Below, piece by piece: positions 31,560-41,256 of a stretch of 64,000 nucleotides of DNA. Position 1 is the stretch's first letter, and every line of letters begins with the position of its first letter. Where the stretch lies: NCBI GenBank assembly GCA_036365455.1, contig JAWQUS010000030.1, positions 20,046,001 to 20,110,000 of the forward strand, given 5' to 3'. This DNA is from Macrosoma leucophasiata (Eukaryota > Arthropoda > Insecta > Lepidoptera > Hedylidae). A model generated the notes under the pieces. The model saw nothing but the letters and a program-made list of their open reading frames with translations, made no database searches and had not been told where the DNA came from. Position numbers and translations under genes: made by a program.

Positions 31560-31702
31560 GAGGCAAAAAAACTTAGGGGTGGCGGGGTTGGCAATTCATC
31601 TGCATTTAGACCTCTGGTTTTTGTGTAGATGTCTACAGGCAGCAGTCATCACTTAACATCAATGTGAGCTGCATGCTTGTTTGCCACATTCAATACACAT
31701 AA
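31560..31702 (+). repeat. SINE-A 3' half
   Basis: GAGGCAAAAAAACTTAGGGG to TGTTTGCCACATTCAATACA. Confidence 0.7.
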
Positions 31703-32034
31703 AGAAAACATTTCAAATTGTAAATGTATCCCCAGCAACGAACGAAAATAGGCACAAACAGTCGGTCCAACGTGTCGGTTCTAGTTCCAAATCTATGTGG
31801 CCTAGCAACAGAGAGCGGTGTAGTAGTTGGTACCCAGTTGCGCAAACGTCAGCTCCAAGGTTTGACGCTCGAATAACAATATTGTTTACGCCCTAAGCAT
31901 TTTGTTTATCTGTTGCACCAATTTGTTTTTTTTTTTTTGGTTTATAATAAAGTTAACAAAGTAATCTGGGCATATGATGATTAAGTTTATTTTATTTATA
32001 TTTTGCAGATGTTTTTGGGCAGCAGTATAATATT
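31703..32034. other. Unassigned
   Basis: No gene. T-run at 31926-31938. Confidence 0.3.
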
Positions 32035-32315
32035 ACTGGTGGTAGACCTCTAGTGACGAAGCTCGCGGGCGTAGCCGCGTAGGCATCACCGTATTACCTC
32101 TATATGCCGCCAAATGGTAGTGTTCAGCACTATCGTGTTCCGGTTAGATTGTAATGTATGGCTCCGTAATAACTATCACAAAGACATAATAACTTTGGTC
32201 TCAGGGGTGGCAGCGTGTCTGCATTTTGACCTCTGGTTTTTGTGTAAGTGTCTATAGGCTGCAGTTATCACTTAACATCAATGCGAATTGCATGCTTGAG
32301 TGCCACCTTTATGTA
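32035..32315 (+). repeat. SINE-A, full length, diverged
   Basis: ACTGGTGGTAGACCTCTAGT to GAGTGCCACCTTTATGTAG, with an 11-bp local duplication (GTAGCCGCGTAGGC) near 32070. Confidence 0.82.
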
Positions 32316-32482
32316 GATAATAAAAAAAATGAAATTGCGAACAGAAAGAGTTTTTAAAATTTTACTCTGAAGCATCATTGCAGTTTGTCTGACTGATTAA
32401 CTGTTACTTTGTAATAGCTATCTTACTAACATTAAATGTAAGAATCAGACTTAATAAAAAGTCAAAAAGTAAAATAAAAATA

Positions 32483-32635
32483 AAATACGCTTACACTCAC
32501 AGCCTAGGCATAAACCTGTGTCATGGGTGCCGTTGTACACATACAACAAATAAATATCTGTAGGACATACAAATACTTGTCCCGGTGCGGGGATCGAACC
32601 CGCGACTAATCAAGCGGTCATCTCATCTAAATTAA
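32483..32635 (-). repeat. SINE-D (tRNA-derived), partial
   Basis: The minus strand has GTCGCGGGTTCGATCCCCGC (B box) and CGGGACAAGTATTTG, then GGCTGTGAGTGTAAGCG. The A-box side is lost. Confidence 0.75.
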
Positions 32636-32846
32636 GTTAATTTATTTTTTGTACATCTTTAAAGTTCTGGCCCATGGAAAGCGTCTGATTATTAAATTAC
32701 AGAAAACCGAAAGTTATGCATATGCTTTAGAAAATAATTTGTGTCTTACAGCCCTGGGATCTTATACTATTAGATTTAGACTAGGCGTCACCCCAGTAAA
32801 TTTGAAAATCTAGTTGGCGTAAATAATTTGGAGTGACGCTTCAGGC

Positions 32847-33040
32847 ACACCGCGGCCACTCCGCCAAAATTCCATACAAACGCTTAATTTCAGTGACATC
32901 AATCAGTGACGTGCACCTGTGTGCGTAGCACGTAGGTACAAAATACCAACCGTCGCCCATAAGAGGAGAGGAGGTTGGGTGATGCGTGGAAATTGGGCGG
33001 GACGTCGAAGTGTCCATTCTATACGTAGTATTATTACATA
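32847..33040 (+). repeat. Repeat C (copy 1)
   Basis: CACACCGCGGCCACTCCGCC through CGTCGCCCATAAGAGGAGAG to CTATACGTAGTATTATTAC. The second copy at 53373-53592 interrupts a SINE-A. Confidence 0.7.
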
Positions 33041-33129
33041 TTCTCTGCTTCAGGTTTATGGGTTTAGTATTACGAAAAACTGATCGTCAATGGGGAACAT
33101 ACCTAAATGATATTAAACATATTGACATT

Positions 33130-33240
33130 GACATTTGACATTGCAAGATTGTTTGCCACCTTCGACACATAAAAAAACCGATCAAGTGCGTGTCGAGCCA
33201 CGCGCAGTGTAGGGTTCCGTAGTTTTTAGGTTTGAGTAAT
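33130..33240 (+). repeat. SINE tail fragment followed by a GGTTCCG-type repeat
   Basis: ATTGTTTGCCACCTTCGACA with ACATAAAAAAA is a SINE-A-like tail. ACCGATCAAGTGCGTGTCG, then AGGGTTCCGTAGTTTTTAGG, is a short repeat also seen at 40735-40800. Confidence 0.45.
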
Positions 33241-33844
33241 GTAATGAAAAAAAAAATATATTTTCTATGGAGTTTATTAATTTTTTCGAGTAAAATACAT
33301 TTGGTCGGAACCCCCGGGGGCACTTGACTCAACGAAAATTGGCACTTTAACAAATATCTTGGTGCAACCCAGCCTAAGAAGTAAGTTACATGCTATTTTA
33401 AGTATGGTATTCTTACACAGACTAACAAAGGAATCTAAAACTCTTATACAAGATTACGATCGCAATTTGAGGTAAGAATATGAGTCCATGAATCTGCTGA
33501 GGCAGAACTTTATCCCATAATTTTATCTTTCATCCATCGGATCTCATTCCATACCATTCCAATGCACAAAGGTATGTAGGATAGACATAAAAACACATTT
33601 AATGGGAAATGGATATTGTTAAGCTATAAAAGGGGTATATTTTATTGTTATTATAGCCTTTATTGGTGGGGGAGCTCGATGAAGCCGTTGGCTGTGTGAG
33701 CTTCGATATTCAAAAACAAATTCAAACTTTTTTATTGGTCTAGTTTTTTTAATTATGGGACAGATACAATAGCGTTTGTATTTGGTTTTGGTGAAAAGAT
33801 AAGGCTTTTACAAATAATTTTTTTTTCAATGTCAGAAATCTAGC
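33241..33844. other. Unassigned
   Basis: No gene. The 88-codon minus-strand frame at 33087-33353 overlaps repeat sequence. Confidence 0.3.
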
Positions 33845-33940
33845 AGGACATTGAAAAAAAAATGTCTGAGGTGTCACATGTAGGACACCCGATTGGAACG
33901 AAGTTCCTCTTCAACTTCTAATCAAACACTTTCACAATCG
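33845..33940 (-). repeat. Repeat X (copy 2, left piece)
   Basis: GTCTGAGGTGTCACATG, GATTGGAACGAAGTTCC and CACTTTCACAATCG match 2520-2610 in reverse. The rest of the copy is at 35670-35945. Confidence 0.75.
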
Positions 33941-34293
33941 TTTTTATATTACTTCGCATTAACACATGTCATGCTTGTGAAATATATTTTATTTTTAAAG
34001 ATAAATGGAAAGAAAAAATTGACTTCAGGCGAGACTCGAACTCGCGACCTACTGGGAATCTAGTCCAGCCGCTCTTCCAATTGAGCTACTGAAGCCCTGT
34101 CCGATTTGTCAAATCTTTCCTTCACATCTATTGCATTGCTTTATGGTAGCAGTAGCGCCATCTATTACCAACTATGCTAGTTAGGCAACCGATATAATAG
34201 ACTTTTCAGTTTATTGAATATCGTAAAGAAGTCGCTTTTACCCTTAATAATTGTTTTTATATTACTTCGCATTAACACATGCTTGTGAAATAA
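33941..34293 (-). mobile_element. TRC (copy B, tandem form) hosting a mariner
   Basis: On the plus strand the order is leader, tail, tRNA-like module in reverse, body, and then a second leader (GTTTTTATATTACTTCGC at 34252) that is split by the mariner. The next unit continues at 35585-35669. The repeat is therefore at least a partial head-to-tail dimer with a unit of about 310 bp. Confidence 0.75.
34022..34095 (-). tRNA. tRNA-like module (probable pseudogene) in TRC copy B
   Basis: Same cloverleaf as at 7499-7572, with GCGAG-TTCGAGT-CTCGC perfect in the T arm. A and B boxes are readable. Function doubtful. Confidence 0.4.
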
Positions 34294-34295
34294 TA

Positions 34296-35582
34296 GGTTG
34301 GGGAAAAGTCTTTTCGCATTATAGTATGTATGAACTTGTAATAAAATCTTTTTGGCTGTAGTATTTGTATCTGGCTGGTTTTGGTATCATTGAAAGTTAA
34401 AATTTTAAAGAACATAATTCCAAATTTAAATTAGGCAAATGTGTGATTTTCATTTGTTTTTCGTACTGTCAAGATGAGTGAATCTAATGAAGAAATTCGA
34501 TACATTTAAAAATTTTACTACAAAAAAGGTAAAAATGCAACGCAAGCCGCGAAAAAAATTTGCGATGTTTATGGACCTAGTGCAGTGTCTGTGAGAGTAG
34601 CACAAATTTGGTTTAAGCGTTTTCAATCCGGAAATTTTGATGTCAAAGATGCACCTCGCTCTGGTCGCCCTATTACGGATAAAATGGATGCCATTTTTGA
34701 AAAAGTGGAGCAAGATCGACCTATCAGTAGTTACGACGTAGCTGAAGAACTGAGAATTGATCACAAAACAGTTTTGGCGCGTTTGAAAAAAGCTGGGTAC
34801 AAAAAAAAGCTCGATATTTGGGTACCTCACGAGCTCACTGAAAGAAACCTAATGAACCGTGTAGTCCGTGTACTCATTTGTGATTCTTTATTACGACGTA
34901 ATGAAACCGAATCATTTTTGAAGAAGCTGATAACTGGTGATGAAAAGTGGATCACGTACGACAAGAACGTGCGAAAAAGGTCGTGGTCAAAGGCCGGTCA
35001 GGCTTCACAGACTGTGGCGAAACCCGGGTTAACTCGCAATAAGGTGATGTTGTGTGTGTGGTGGGATTGGAAGGGCATCATTCATTATGAGCTATTACCA
35101 CCAGACAGGACTATCGATTCTGAACTCTACTGCGAACAACTGATGAGATTAAAGCAAGAAGTTGAGAGAAAGCGGCCGGAATTGATCAACAGAAGGGGTG
35201 TGGTGTTTCATCATGATAACGCTAGACCTCACACATCTATAGCCACTCAGCAAAAATTAAGAGAGTTTGTCTGGGAGGTGTTAATGCATCCGCCGTATAG
35301 TCTTGACCTTGCACCTTCAGATTTCCACCTGTTTCGGTCTCTTGAGAATTCTTTATCCAATGTTATGTTAACATCACGAGAGGACTGCCAAATCCACTTG
35401 TCGCGGTATTTTGATGAGAAGTCCCAAAATGTTTATAGCAATGGGATCATGTCCCTACCTACAAGATGGCAAAAGGTTATCGAACAAAATGGTACATACA
35501 TACTTTAGTTAAATTTAAATAAACTATATTAAAAAATGTTTTGAATTATCTTAAAAAATGCGAAGAAACTTTTTCCCCAACC
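34296..35582 (+). mobile_element. Mariner transposon, nearly intact
   Basis: TA flanks both ends (34294-34295, 35583-35584). The inverted ends are GGTTGGGGAAAAGTC... and, read inward from the right, GGTTGGGGAAAAAGTTTC. Length 1287 bp, normal for mariner. Its single gene has one premature stop. It lies in the second leader of TRC copy B, which itself lies in repeat X, so it is the youngest of the three. Confidence 0.93.
34474..35508 (+). pseudogene. Mariner transposase, one nonsense codon
   Basis: The transposase would cut and paste the element at TA sites. ATG at 34474 opens a 344-residue frame of normal family length. Codon 12 (34507-34509) is TAA; the related fragment at 23961-24209 has TTA there. 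From the next Met (34585) the frame is open to 35508. Counting from ATG 34474, the catalytic residues are Asp156 (TGDEKW), Asp248 (HHDNARPH) and Asp283 (LAPSDFHLF). The last two are 34 residues apart, the DD34D signature. The N-terminal helix-turn-helix region is split by the stop, so DNA binding by a protein started at 34585 would be impaired. Confidence 0.92.
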
Positions 35583-35584
35583 TA

Positions 35585-35669
35585 ATATATTTTATTTTTA
35601 AAGATAAATGGAAAGAAAAAATTGACTTCAGGCGAGACTCGAACTCGCGACCTACTGGGAATCTAGTAC
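35585..35669 (-). mobile_element. TRC copy B, second unit (truncated)
   Basis: TATTTTATTTTTAAAGATAA tail and the first 43 bases of the reversed tRNA-like module (35625-35667), ending at ATCTAGT where repeat X resumes. Confidence 0.75.
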
Positions 35670-35945
35670 TACAATCCTTTATTTATTTTGAAAAATATTT
35701 AATACAACCAAAACTACATACCTACACACGAACACGACAAAACAATGTACGCATACACAGCAGACGTGCGCGTCGTGGCTTGTCATTGTCAAGAGAGAGA
35801 GACAGAGAACGAATAAGTCGAATCCTATACTCGGCCTGCCTCCTCTCCGAGCGCTACGCGCTATAGCAAGTATCGTGAGGATTTTTCGGGACGCTCGCCT
35901 ATCCCCCTTTGCCAGCGTACCGCGCGATAAGGAAGTTCGTTCCAA
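35670..35945 (-). repeat. Repeat X (copy 2, right piece)
   Basis: The minus strand has GGAACGAACTTCCTTATCGC, TAGCGCGTAGCGCTCGGAG, a TCTC tract and GCGCACGTCTGCTGTGTATG, in the same order as 2264-2520. ACAATC at 35672 and 33933 may be the duplication made when TRC inserted. Confidence 0.75.
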
Positions 35946-36324
35946 AATCGAATAATTACCCATCACTATTTCCGTGGTAACCCATAATGAGGTGGCAACC
36001 ATTCAACCATTTCGTCAAACCTATTTAGTCACACATTTTTTGTCATCGATCTGCTACTAACGACTATATTATTATCATTACCAGAGGGCAACGACTTCAA
36101 TTACTTTTCAAAGTAATTCAATCAACTGTTTACAAATCAGATCTTATTTTTTTAAGGACATGTTTCGACATTTCATTTGCTAACACCTTGTGTTACAATT
36201 TTTATCGGCATATTGTAATGACACATGTCACAGATGCCAGCGATTTGACTGATAAGATATCATTTTAATGTAAGAGGGCAATGACCTGCTTAATATTAAG
36301 CAAGTTACAATTTTTATAGTAAGA
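35946..36324. other. Unassigned
   Basis: AT-rich; no gene seen. Confidence 0.3.
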
Positions 36325-36440
36325 AAGGTGGCTAATAATCATACTCACATTGGTTTTAAGTCATGACGGCAACCTACAGACATCTACACGGAAACCAGAG
36401 GTTAAAGTGCAGATATTATACCACTCCTGAGACCTCACTT
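36325..36440 (-). repeat. SINE-A tail half, diverged
   Basis: AGGTGGCTAATAATCATACT to ACCACTCCTGAGACCTCACT. Confidence 0.6.
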
Positions 36441-36533
36441 GTGTTGTATAACCCTTTACTTTATGTTTGTTTTACCATTATGTCTTAGGGCAGATAACTG
36501 AATGCAGGCGGACAAAGCCGCGAGTAACAACTA

Positions 36534-36877
36534 TAATAATAATAATGGCAACCCATTATGCGTCGCACTGCTGGGCACGAGTCTCTCCCCTTTTTGGGGG
36601 GAGGCCTGGAGCTTACTCCACCACGCTGCTCCAATGCGGATTGGTGGAGGTGGGTGGGTTAATGGCCAACCCGCTGTCGGATGTTTTTTAAGGCCTCCGA
36701 CAAGGTTTAACGACTGCTATCTATCGATAGCAACCGGGACCGACGGCTTAAAGTGCCCTCCGAAGCCACGGAAACGCGCATTTAATTTGCCACTAGCGGT
36801 CACCCATCACACTACCCGACCGCGCCCGTAGTGCTTAACCGAGTAGATCGCTTACGATCTACACCAGCCGCCGGGCC
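36534..36877 (-). repeat. SINE-5S, full length with TSD (type copy)
   Basis: AACAACTA flanks both sides (36526-36533, 36878-36885). The minus strand starts GGCCCGGCGGCTGGTGTAG, has a GTAGATCG/CGATCTAC stem, the 5S-like internal promoter region (36797-36850), a CTATCGATAG core, and a 3' end CAGTGGGACGTATAATGG-like block followed by ATTATTATTA. The 3' block is also seen alone at 44430-44482, suggesting a shared LINE tail. The open frames across this copy are accidental. Confidence 0.88.
36797..36850 (-). promoter_or_regulatory. 5S-rRNA-like internal pol III promoter region
   Basis: The minus strand reads CGGTTAAGCACTACGGGCGC and then GTGATGGGTGACCGC. Compared with 5S rRNA this corresponds to the A box (GTTAAGCA...CGGGC) and the C box (GGATGGGTGACCGC). 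Polymerase III use is inferred from the known 5S promoter. Confidence 0.75.
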
Positions 36878-36903
36878 AACAACTAGTAACAACTAGTTTA
36901 TAA

Positions 36904-37209
36904 AAACGTAACTTCACGCCTGTAATCCCCGAAGGGGTAGGCAGAGGTAAATGCATTCAAGCATACATGCAAACACCCACGATTCGCCGGTTACGTTTTG
37001 GCCCATGTAACAGGTGGCGAGCCTGTTGACATCACCGGGCACATTACCAAACTTTGAGGTACTGGGAAATTTCCAGAAAATGGAAAAATCCCAATAGAAC
37101 CAGAGACAAAGGCTTTTTCACCATTATCTCTGATAACCCCCTACCCGGGAATCGAACCCAGGACCTCAGCATAGTAGTAGTGGCCTGCTACCACTAGGCT
37201 ACCGAGGCA
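36904..37209 (-). repeat. SINE-B, full length with TSD
   Basis: GTTTATAA at 36896-36903 and 37210-37217. Minus-strand head ACTGCCTCGGTAGCCTAGTG, B box GGTTCGATTCCCGGG. Confidence 0.88.
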
Positions 37210-37217
37210 GTTTATAA

Positions 37218-37588
37218 TATATATTAAATTGTTTCTTTACCGCAGCATTATCTAATAGTTAAATAACATCTTACAGTTAATCTAACCTGACACTATAACG
37301 GTATTCAGGAAACGCGTCGCCGACAGTCATCGATGGATAGACCAGTTACAAGAAATAACGTGTCTAGCTCCATATGACGATATCATATTTTATGCGACCA
37401 TTCTACACCTAATCTATAAAGGATAACCTACATCTGTACAATTTATGACCATAATAAAAAATCTATTAAAATTTGACAAAACACATTTTATACTAATGGA
37501 TTTTATGCGAATTTAAGTATGATTTCCGGAACGATATTATTATATTCACGCGAATAAGGTTTTGGAAGGGGTGACAGTGGCTTTTTAC
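37218..37588. other. Unassigned
   Basis: No gene or named repeat. Confidence 0.3.
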
Positions 37589-37600
37589 TACTTTTTAGGG

Positions 37601-37767
37601 ATTGTTTTATATTATTTCGCATTAACAAATGCTTGTGAAATATATTTCTCTAATCCTCTTCAGTAGCTCAATTGGAAGAGCGGCTGGACTAGATTCCCAG
37701 TAGGCCGCGAGTTCGAGTCTCGCCTGAAGTCAAATTTTTCTTTCCATATTTCTTTAAAAATAAAAAA
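37601..37767 (+). mobile_element. TRC (copy C, short form) with 12-bp TSD
   Basis: TACTTTTTAGGG at 37589-37600 and 37768-37779. Leader (TTTCGCATTAACAAATGC) is joined almost directly to the tRNA-like module (37657-37730), then tail and A-rich end. The body of the long form is absent. Confidence 0.85.
37657..37730 (+). tRNA. tRNA-like module in TRC copy C
   Basis: Same fold as the other copies; the first base is T instead of G, which keeps acceptor pairing weak. A TTTTT run follows at 37734-37738, like a pol III terminator. Confidence 0.4.
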
Positions 37768-37779
37768 TACTTTTTAGGG

Positions 37780-37970
37780 TTTCGTATTAAACAAGGAACC
37801 CTTATAGTTTCGCCATGTCCGTCCGTCTGTCTGTATGTCATGACTGTTTGTGTCTGTCTGTCCGTCCGTCCGCGGTTTAGTTAGCGCAAAAACTATTGGT
37901 GCTAGAGACTTGAAATTTCGCACAAGAATACATCTCAATCACGCCGACAAAGTGATGGAAGAAAAACATG
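37780..37970 (+). repeat. CTGT/CCGT-containing repeat
   Basis: GGAACCCTTATAGTTTCGCC, then GTCCGTCCGTCTGTCTG and GTCTGTCCGTCCGTCCGCGG, then GAGACTTGAAATTTCGCAC. A block of this kind is common in insect genomes. Borders unclear. Confidence 0.5.
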
Positions 37971-38170
37971 AAAAAAAAAAACTGGTTGCCTGTAAAGTCG
38001 GTTTTACGGGCGAAGATTTTACGTGACAAGGACTTTTTCTCGGTAGAAAGGCATTCGCCGGTCCGGCAGGCCTCTTTCTCGTTCGGTGACTCGTCGTTAC
38101 GTTACCGGGCGTTACACTTTTTCATGAGTGACTCCGAGCCGCAACCTAATTTAAGACGTTGTCACGTCAA
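37971..38170 (+). repeat. Repeat P (copy 1), carries a conserved frame
   Basis: CTGGTTGCCTGTAAAGTCGG to GACGTTGTCACGTCAA. A frame through it (NWLPVKSVLRAK ... SEPQPNLRRCHV) is also open in the reverse copy at 43828-44020, with several differences. No known domain; it may be coincidence of a young repeat. Confidence 0.7.
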
Positions 38171-38300
38171 AAGTTATTTATTTTTCGTTTTCTACATAGT
38201 GTGGGATATCGTTGGATAGGTCTTTCAACAATGTTACGGATGTTTATAGATCAATTTTCGATTTAGGTAACTGTTCGTGACTTATAAAGCTATAAAGTTC

Positions 38301-38384
38301 TAGTTATTGTAACATTTCACATCCTTCTCTAACATAAAGAAATCTTTTAAAGTTAGAGAGGGATGTGAAATGTTACAATAACTA
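38301..38384. repeat. Foldback, 33-bp arms
   Basis: 38301-38333 and 38352-38384 are reverse complements with one mismatch, and an 18-bp spacer. The arm contains TTGTAACATTTCACATCC. A related single arm is at 19359-19392. Confidence 0.85.
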
Positions 38385-38390
38385 TGATAT

Positions 38391-38602
38391 GGAAGTGGCA
38401 AACAAGCATGCAGTTCACATTGATGTTAAGCGATGACTGCAGCCTATAGACACCCACACAAAGATCAAGGTCAAAATGCAGATGCGTTACCACTCTTGAG
38501 GCCTACGGTGTTATGTCTCTGTGCCAGAAATTACAAGGCCGTACATTTTCACCTGACCGGAACACGATAGTGCTGAACACTACCATTTAGCGGCAAATAT
38601 CT
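38391..38602 (-). repeat. SINE-A, lacks 5' end
   Basis: GGAAGTGGCAAACAAGCATG to CACTACCATTTAGCGGCA. Confidence 0.88.
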
Positions 38603-38639
38603 AGAATACTGCTCTCATTTGTGTGTGAGCTCCCAAATA

Positions 38640-39078
38640 CCAGCTTGGTCCACTTGACTGCCTACAAATACGCGCTGTTCGTATTGTCATCGACAGTATT
38701 GTCGACCAGAGACATTGGGCGTCTTTGCGTATTATACAGTCTCTACAATGGTGAGTGCTCTGTCGAACTGGTCGACATGGTGTTCGACATTCGACATCGT
38801 ACTACCCGCCGAAGAGAAAAGTTTCAACCTCACCGACTACACACCTGGCAGTGCTCAACGGTGCGGTTTTCTCGTTCGTTTCTGCCCAGAACGTGTAAAT
38901 TGTGGAACGAACTTCCCTCTGAGGTGCTACAATATGGGGTTCTTCAAAAATGGCGTCAAAAGAGTCCTTCAGGGCTGGCAGCGCGTTGGCAACTCTCCTG
39001 GTGTTGCAAATGTTCGTAGGCGACGGTGACCACTTTCCATCAGTTGGCCCGTTTGCTTGTCTGTCAACCTTCAGACAT
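38640..39078 (+). pseudogene. LINE 3' end (LWNELP family) with frameshift
   Basis: The end of a LINE open frame: HTWQCSTVRFSRSFLPRTCK, LWNELPSEV, then a frame change before NMGFFKNGVKRVLQG. The sister copy at 59888-60300 reads EVFPRCYNMGFF without a break, so eight bases (between GGTG repeats at about 38930) are missing here. The 3' UTR ends GTCTGTCAACC...ACATAAAA. It meets the minus-strand LINE at 39079 tail to tail. Confidence 0.82.
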
Positions 39079-40345
39079 AAAACTCAAACTCAAAACTTAA
39101 ACTCAAAAATTCATTTAATCACTTGGAAATAATAGAATTTGCTTGTGATAGGTCAAATTACAAATATAAAATTAAAGCGAATAACAACTGATACGTTGAT
39201 TAATATGTCAAAGTAAACAAAATAAAATAAATAATAGTCCAAAAATACTTAATGATAAAAATAGGTATCAACTGAATGTTCCATACTTTCTTTTACAAAC
39301 GGCAAGATAAGACTAAACAAAAAAATATGGGACATTCTTCCAAAGAGAAGAGTTCCAAAGCCCACATTACTGAGAAAAAACCTGCCAAAACAAAACTCAG
39401 TAGGGTCTTTTCAAAATATGTTCCTTAAAACTATTTTCACAATATGACACTTATAACTATGTTTTACAATATCAAGTACAATGCACATTCATTTCACAAA
39501 ATTATTGTTTAGTCTTGTGGAGCTAGACCAGCATTTGTCCAGGCATCTCTATCCTTTAGATAGTCATCGAGTCTATAGTACGCATTTTTACATAGTGTGC
39601 GTTTAATACATGACTTGAATTTATTATCTGTAAGGTCAAGAATGTTGGACGGAATTTTGTTATAAAACTGTATACAACATGTTAAGAAACATTTATGTGT
39701 TTTCGATAGGCGAAAACTTGGAAATACTAATTTATTTTGATTTCTGGTATTATAAGTATGTATGTCATTAATTTTCTTAAATAAGTGCAAGTTTTTCCTA
39801 GCATACAATATATTTTCATAAATATATTGGCAAGGGACCGTCATTATATTTATTTGCTTGAATAATTATTTCAAGGAGTCACGACTATTTAAGTTATATA
39901 TCGCTCTAATAGCTCTCATTTGTAATATAAATATTGAATCAATTTCAGCTGCCCGACCCCATAACAAAATACCGTAGGACATGACACTGTGAAAGTAGCT
40001 GAAATAAACGAGTCTCACAGTGTCGACATCCGTTAACTGTCTAATCTTCCTGACGGCATAAGCAGCAGAACTTAGACGTTTTTTTAGACGGTGTAAAATG
40101 AGGACCCCATTGCAATTTTGAATCCAGCGTTATACCCAAGAAGACAGCTTCACTAACAAATTGTGTTTTATCATTGTTGAAGAATATTTCCCCTTCTTTA
40201 CTTTTGACATTTGAAAGAGTAAATCGAATACATTTAGTTTTTTTACTATTTAATGCAAGATTATTTACTGTAAACCAATTATGTACTTCTTGTATGGCCT
40301 TGTTAATAGTATCATAATTTGGTTCTTTTCTATTCACTTTAAAAA
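39079..40345 (-). mobile_element. 5'-truncated jockey/CR1-like LINE
   Basis: The C-terminal third of a reverse transcriptase is followed by a 3' UTR of about 430 bp that ends in TTTGAGTTTAAG and TTTTGAGTTTGAG repeats at 39079-39115. The UTR has a TTTTCTCAGTAATG, then GGCTTTGGAACTCT core shared with other LINE ends in the window. Confidence 0.82.
39509..40337 (-). pseudogene. Reverse transcriptase C-terminal region, disabled
   Basis: The frame begins after the YxDD region: NLALNSKKTKCIRF at its start, VFLGITLDSKLQW, then a frameshift near 40085 into RLSSAAYAVRKIRQL and YFHSVMSYGILLWG, an in-frame TAA near 39863, and finally IYENILYARKN and CIQFYNKIPSN to the stop at 39509. One frameshift and one nonsense codon over 830 bp indicate a fairly recent loss. 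Such RT tails belong to jockey/CR1-like LINEs; exact clade not set. Confidence 0.85.
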
Positions 40346-40734
40346 AACATGTTCATTACGAGCGCGATCGGTGCATTAAAAATACAATGCGTTATTATTG
40401 AGCTACGTAATGTGTATATTATGAAAATATAACGGGACGAACCTTAAAGCTGCAGCCGTTAATGTCATGTCATGGCGCCAACCCTTTATCAGTCGATATT
40501 TGTTTAAATTATTCATAGTTTTCGTAATACAAACATTATTGTTGATTTCTATGCAAAGCGGTTGATATTAATTGTATGGGTTTTTACGATATCTGTCTCG
40601 AAAGACGTTCGATATGGAATTAATTTGTGATGTTGGAAATTATGTTCCGCTTATTTTTATGGTTATATTTGATCGAAAGAGAGTAGGCAGATTTAAATAT
40701 GCATTTATGAATACATGCATTGGTGGCAAGAATT

Positions 40735-40800
40735 TAAAAACGGTCAAGTGCGAGTCCGGACGCGCACAATTAAGAGTTTCGTTGTTCCGAGTACATGTTC
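40735..40800 (+). repeat. Short GGTCAAGTGCGAGTC repeat
   Basis: ACGGTCAAGTGCGAGTCCGG matches the block at 33174-33200. Boundaries unclear. Confidence 0.4.
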
Positions 40801-40871
40801 TCATTTGGTCGAGTATTACTCGTCAACTTGTAGAGCCTACTTGGCTGTGTGTATTCTTTTAATTTCGTTGT

Positions 40872-41113
40872 AGAAAAATATATAAAATAAAAATAAATTT
40901 AACATTCTAAAAGTTAAAAATAATATTATTAATAAAAAAATAATATTAAATAAAAAAAAAATAACATAAAAATTTTCCTTAAATAAATTTTCTCTAGATA
41001 TAATTATTAAAATACAAATTCAAATTCTTAATAAAATTAAACCAAAAGAAATTATATCATATCCTATCATATAACTTAAATTACAAAATTTATTTAAACT
41101 TAATGTTATACCT
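40872..41113 (-). pseudogene. nad4: NUMT: mitochondrial nad4 fragment
   Basis: On the minus strand with the invertebrate mitochondrial code this reads as the N-terminal part of NADH dehydrogenase subunit 4: SYMIGYDMISFGLILLSIWI, then FFLFNII and TFSMLNLFLFY. ATA must be Met and AGA Ser. About 240 bp, extremely AT-rich, ending abruptly at both sides. It is more diverged-looking than the cox1 NUMT but the frame is continuous. Not functional in the nucleus. Confidence 0.85.
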
Positions 41114-41256
41114 TCTACTACCGATTTTTTTTTACATTGCCCCATACAACCGTTCAGCATACTATTTACTACTGTTGAAAACCTTATGAAAATCTTTGAA
41201 TTTATTGCGAATAGACAGACAGACAGACGCGGCGGGGGACTTTGTTTTATAGAATA

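Noticed and set aside
32847..33040. Repeat C as a small nuclear RNA
   Set aside because: GC-rich and sharply bounded in both copies, but I see no Sm site or recognisable snRNA motif. Kept as a repeat.
36467..36831. 74- and 109-codon frames
   Set aside because: Both lie across SINE-5S in the non-transcribed direction and recur in its other copies.
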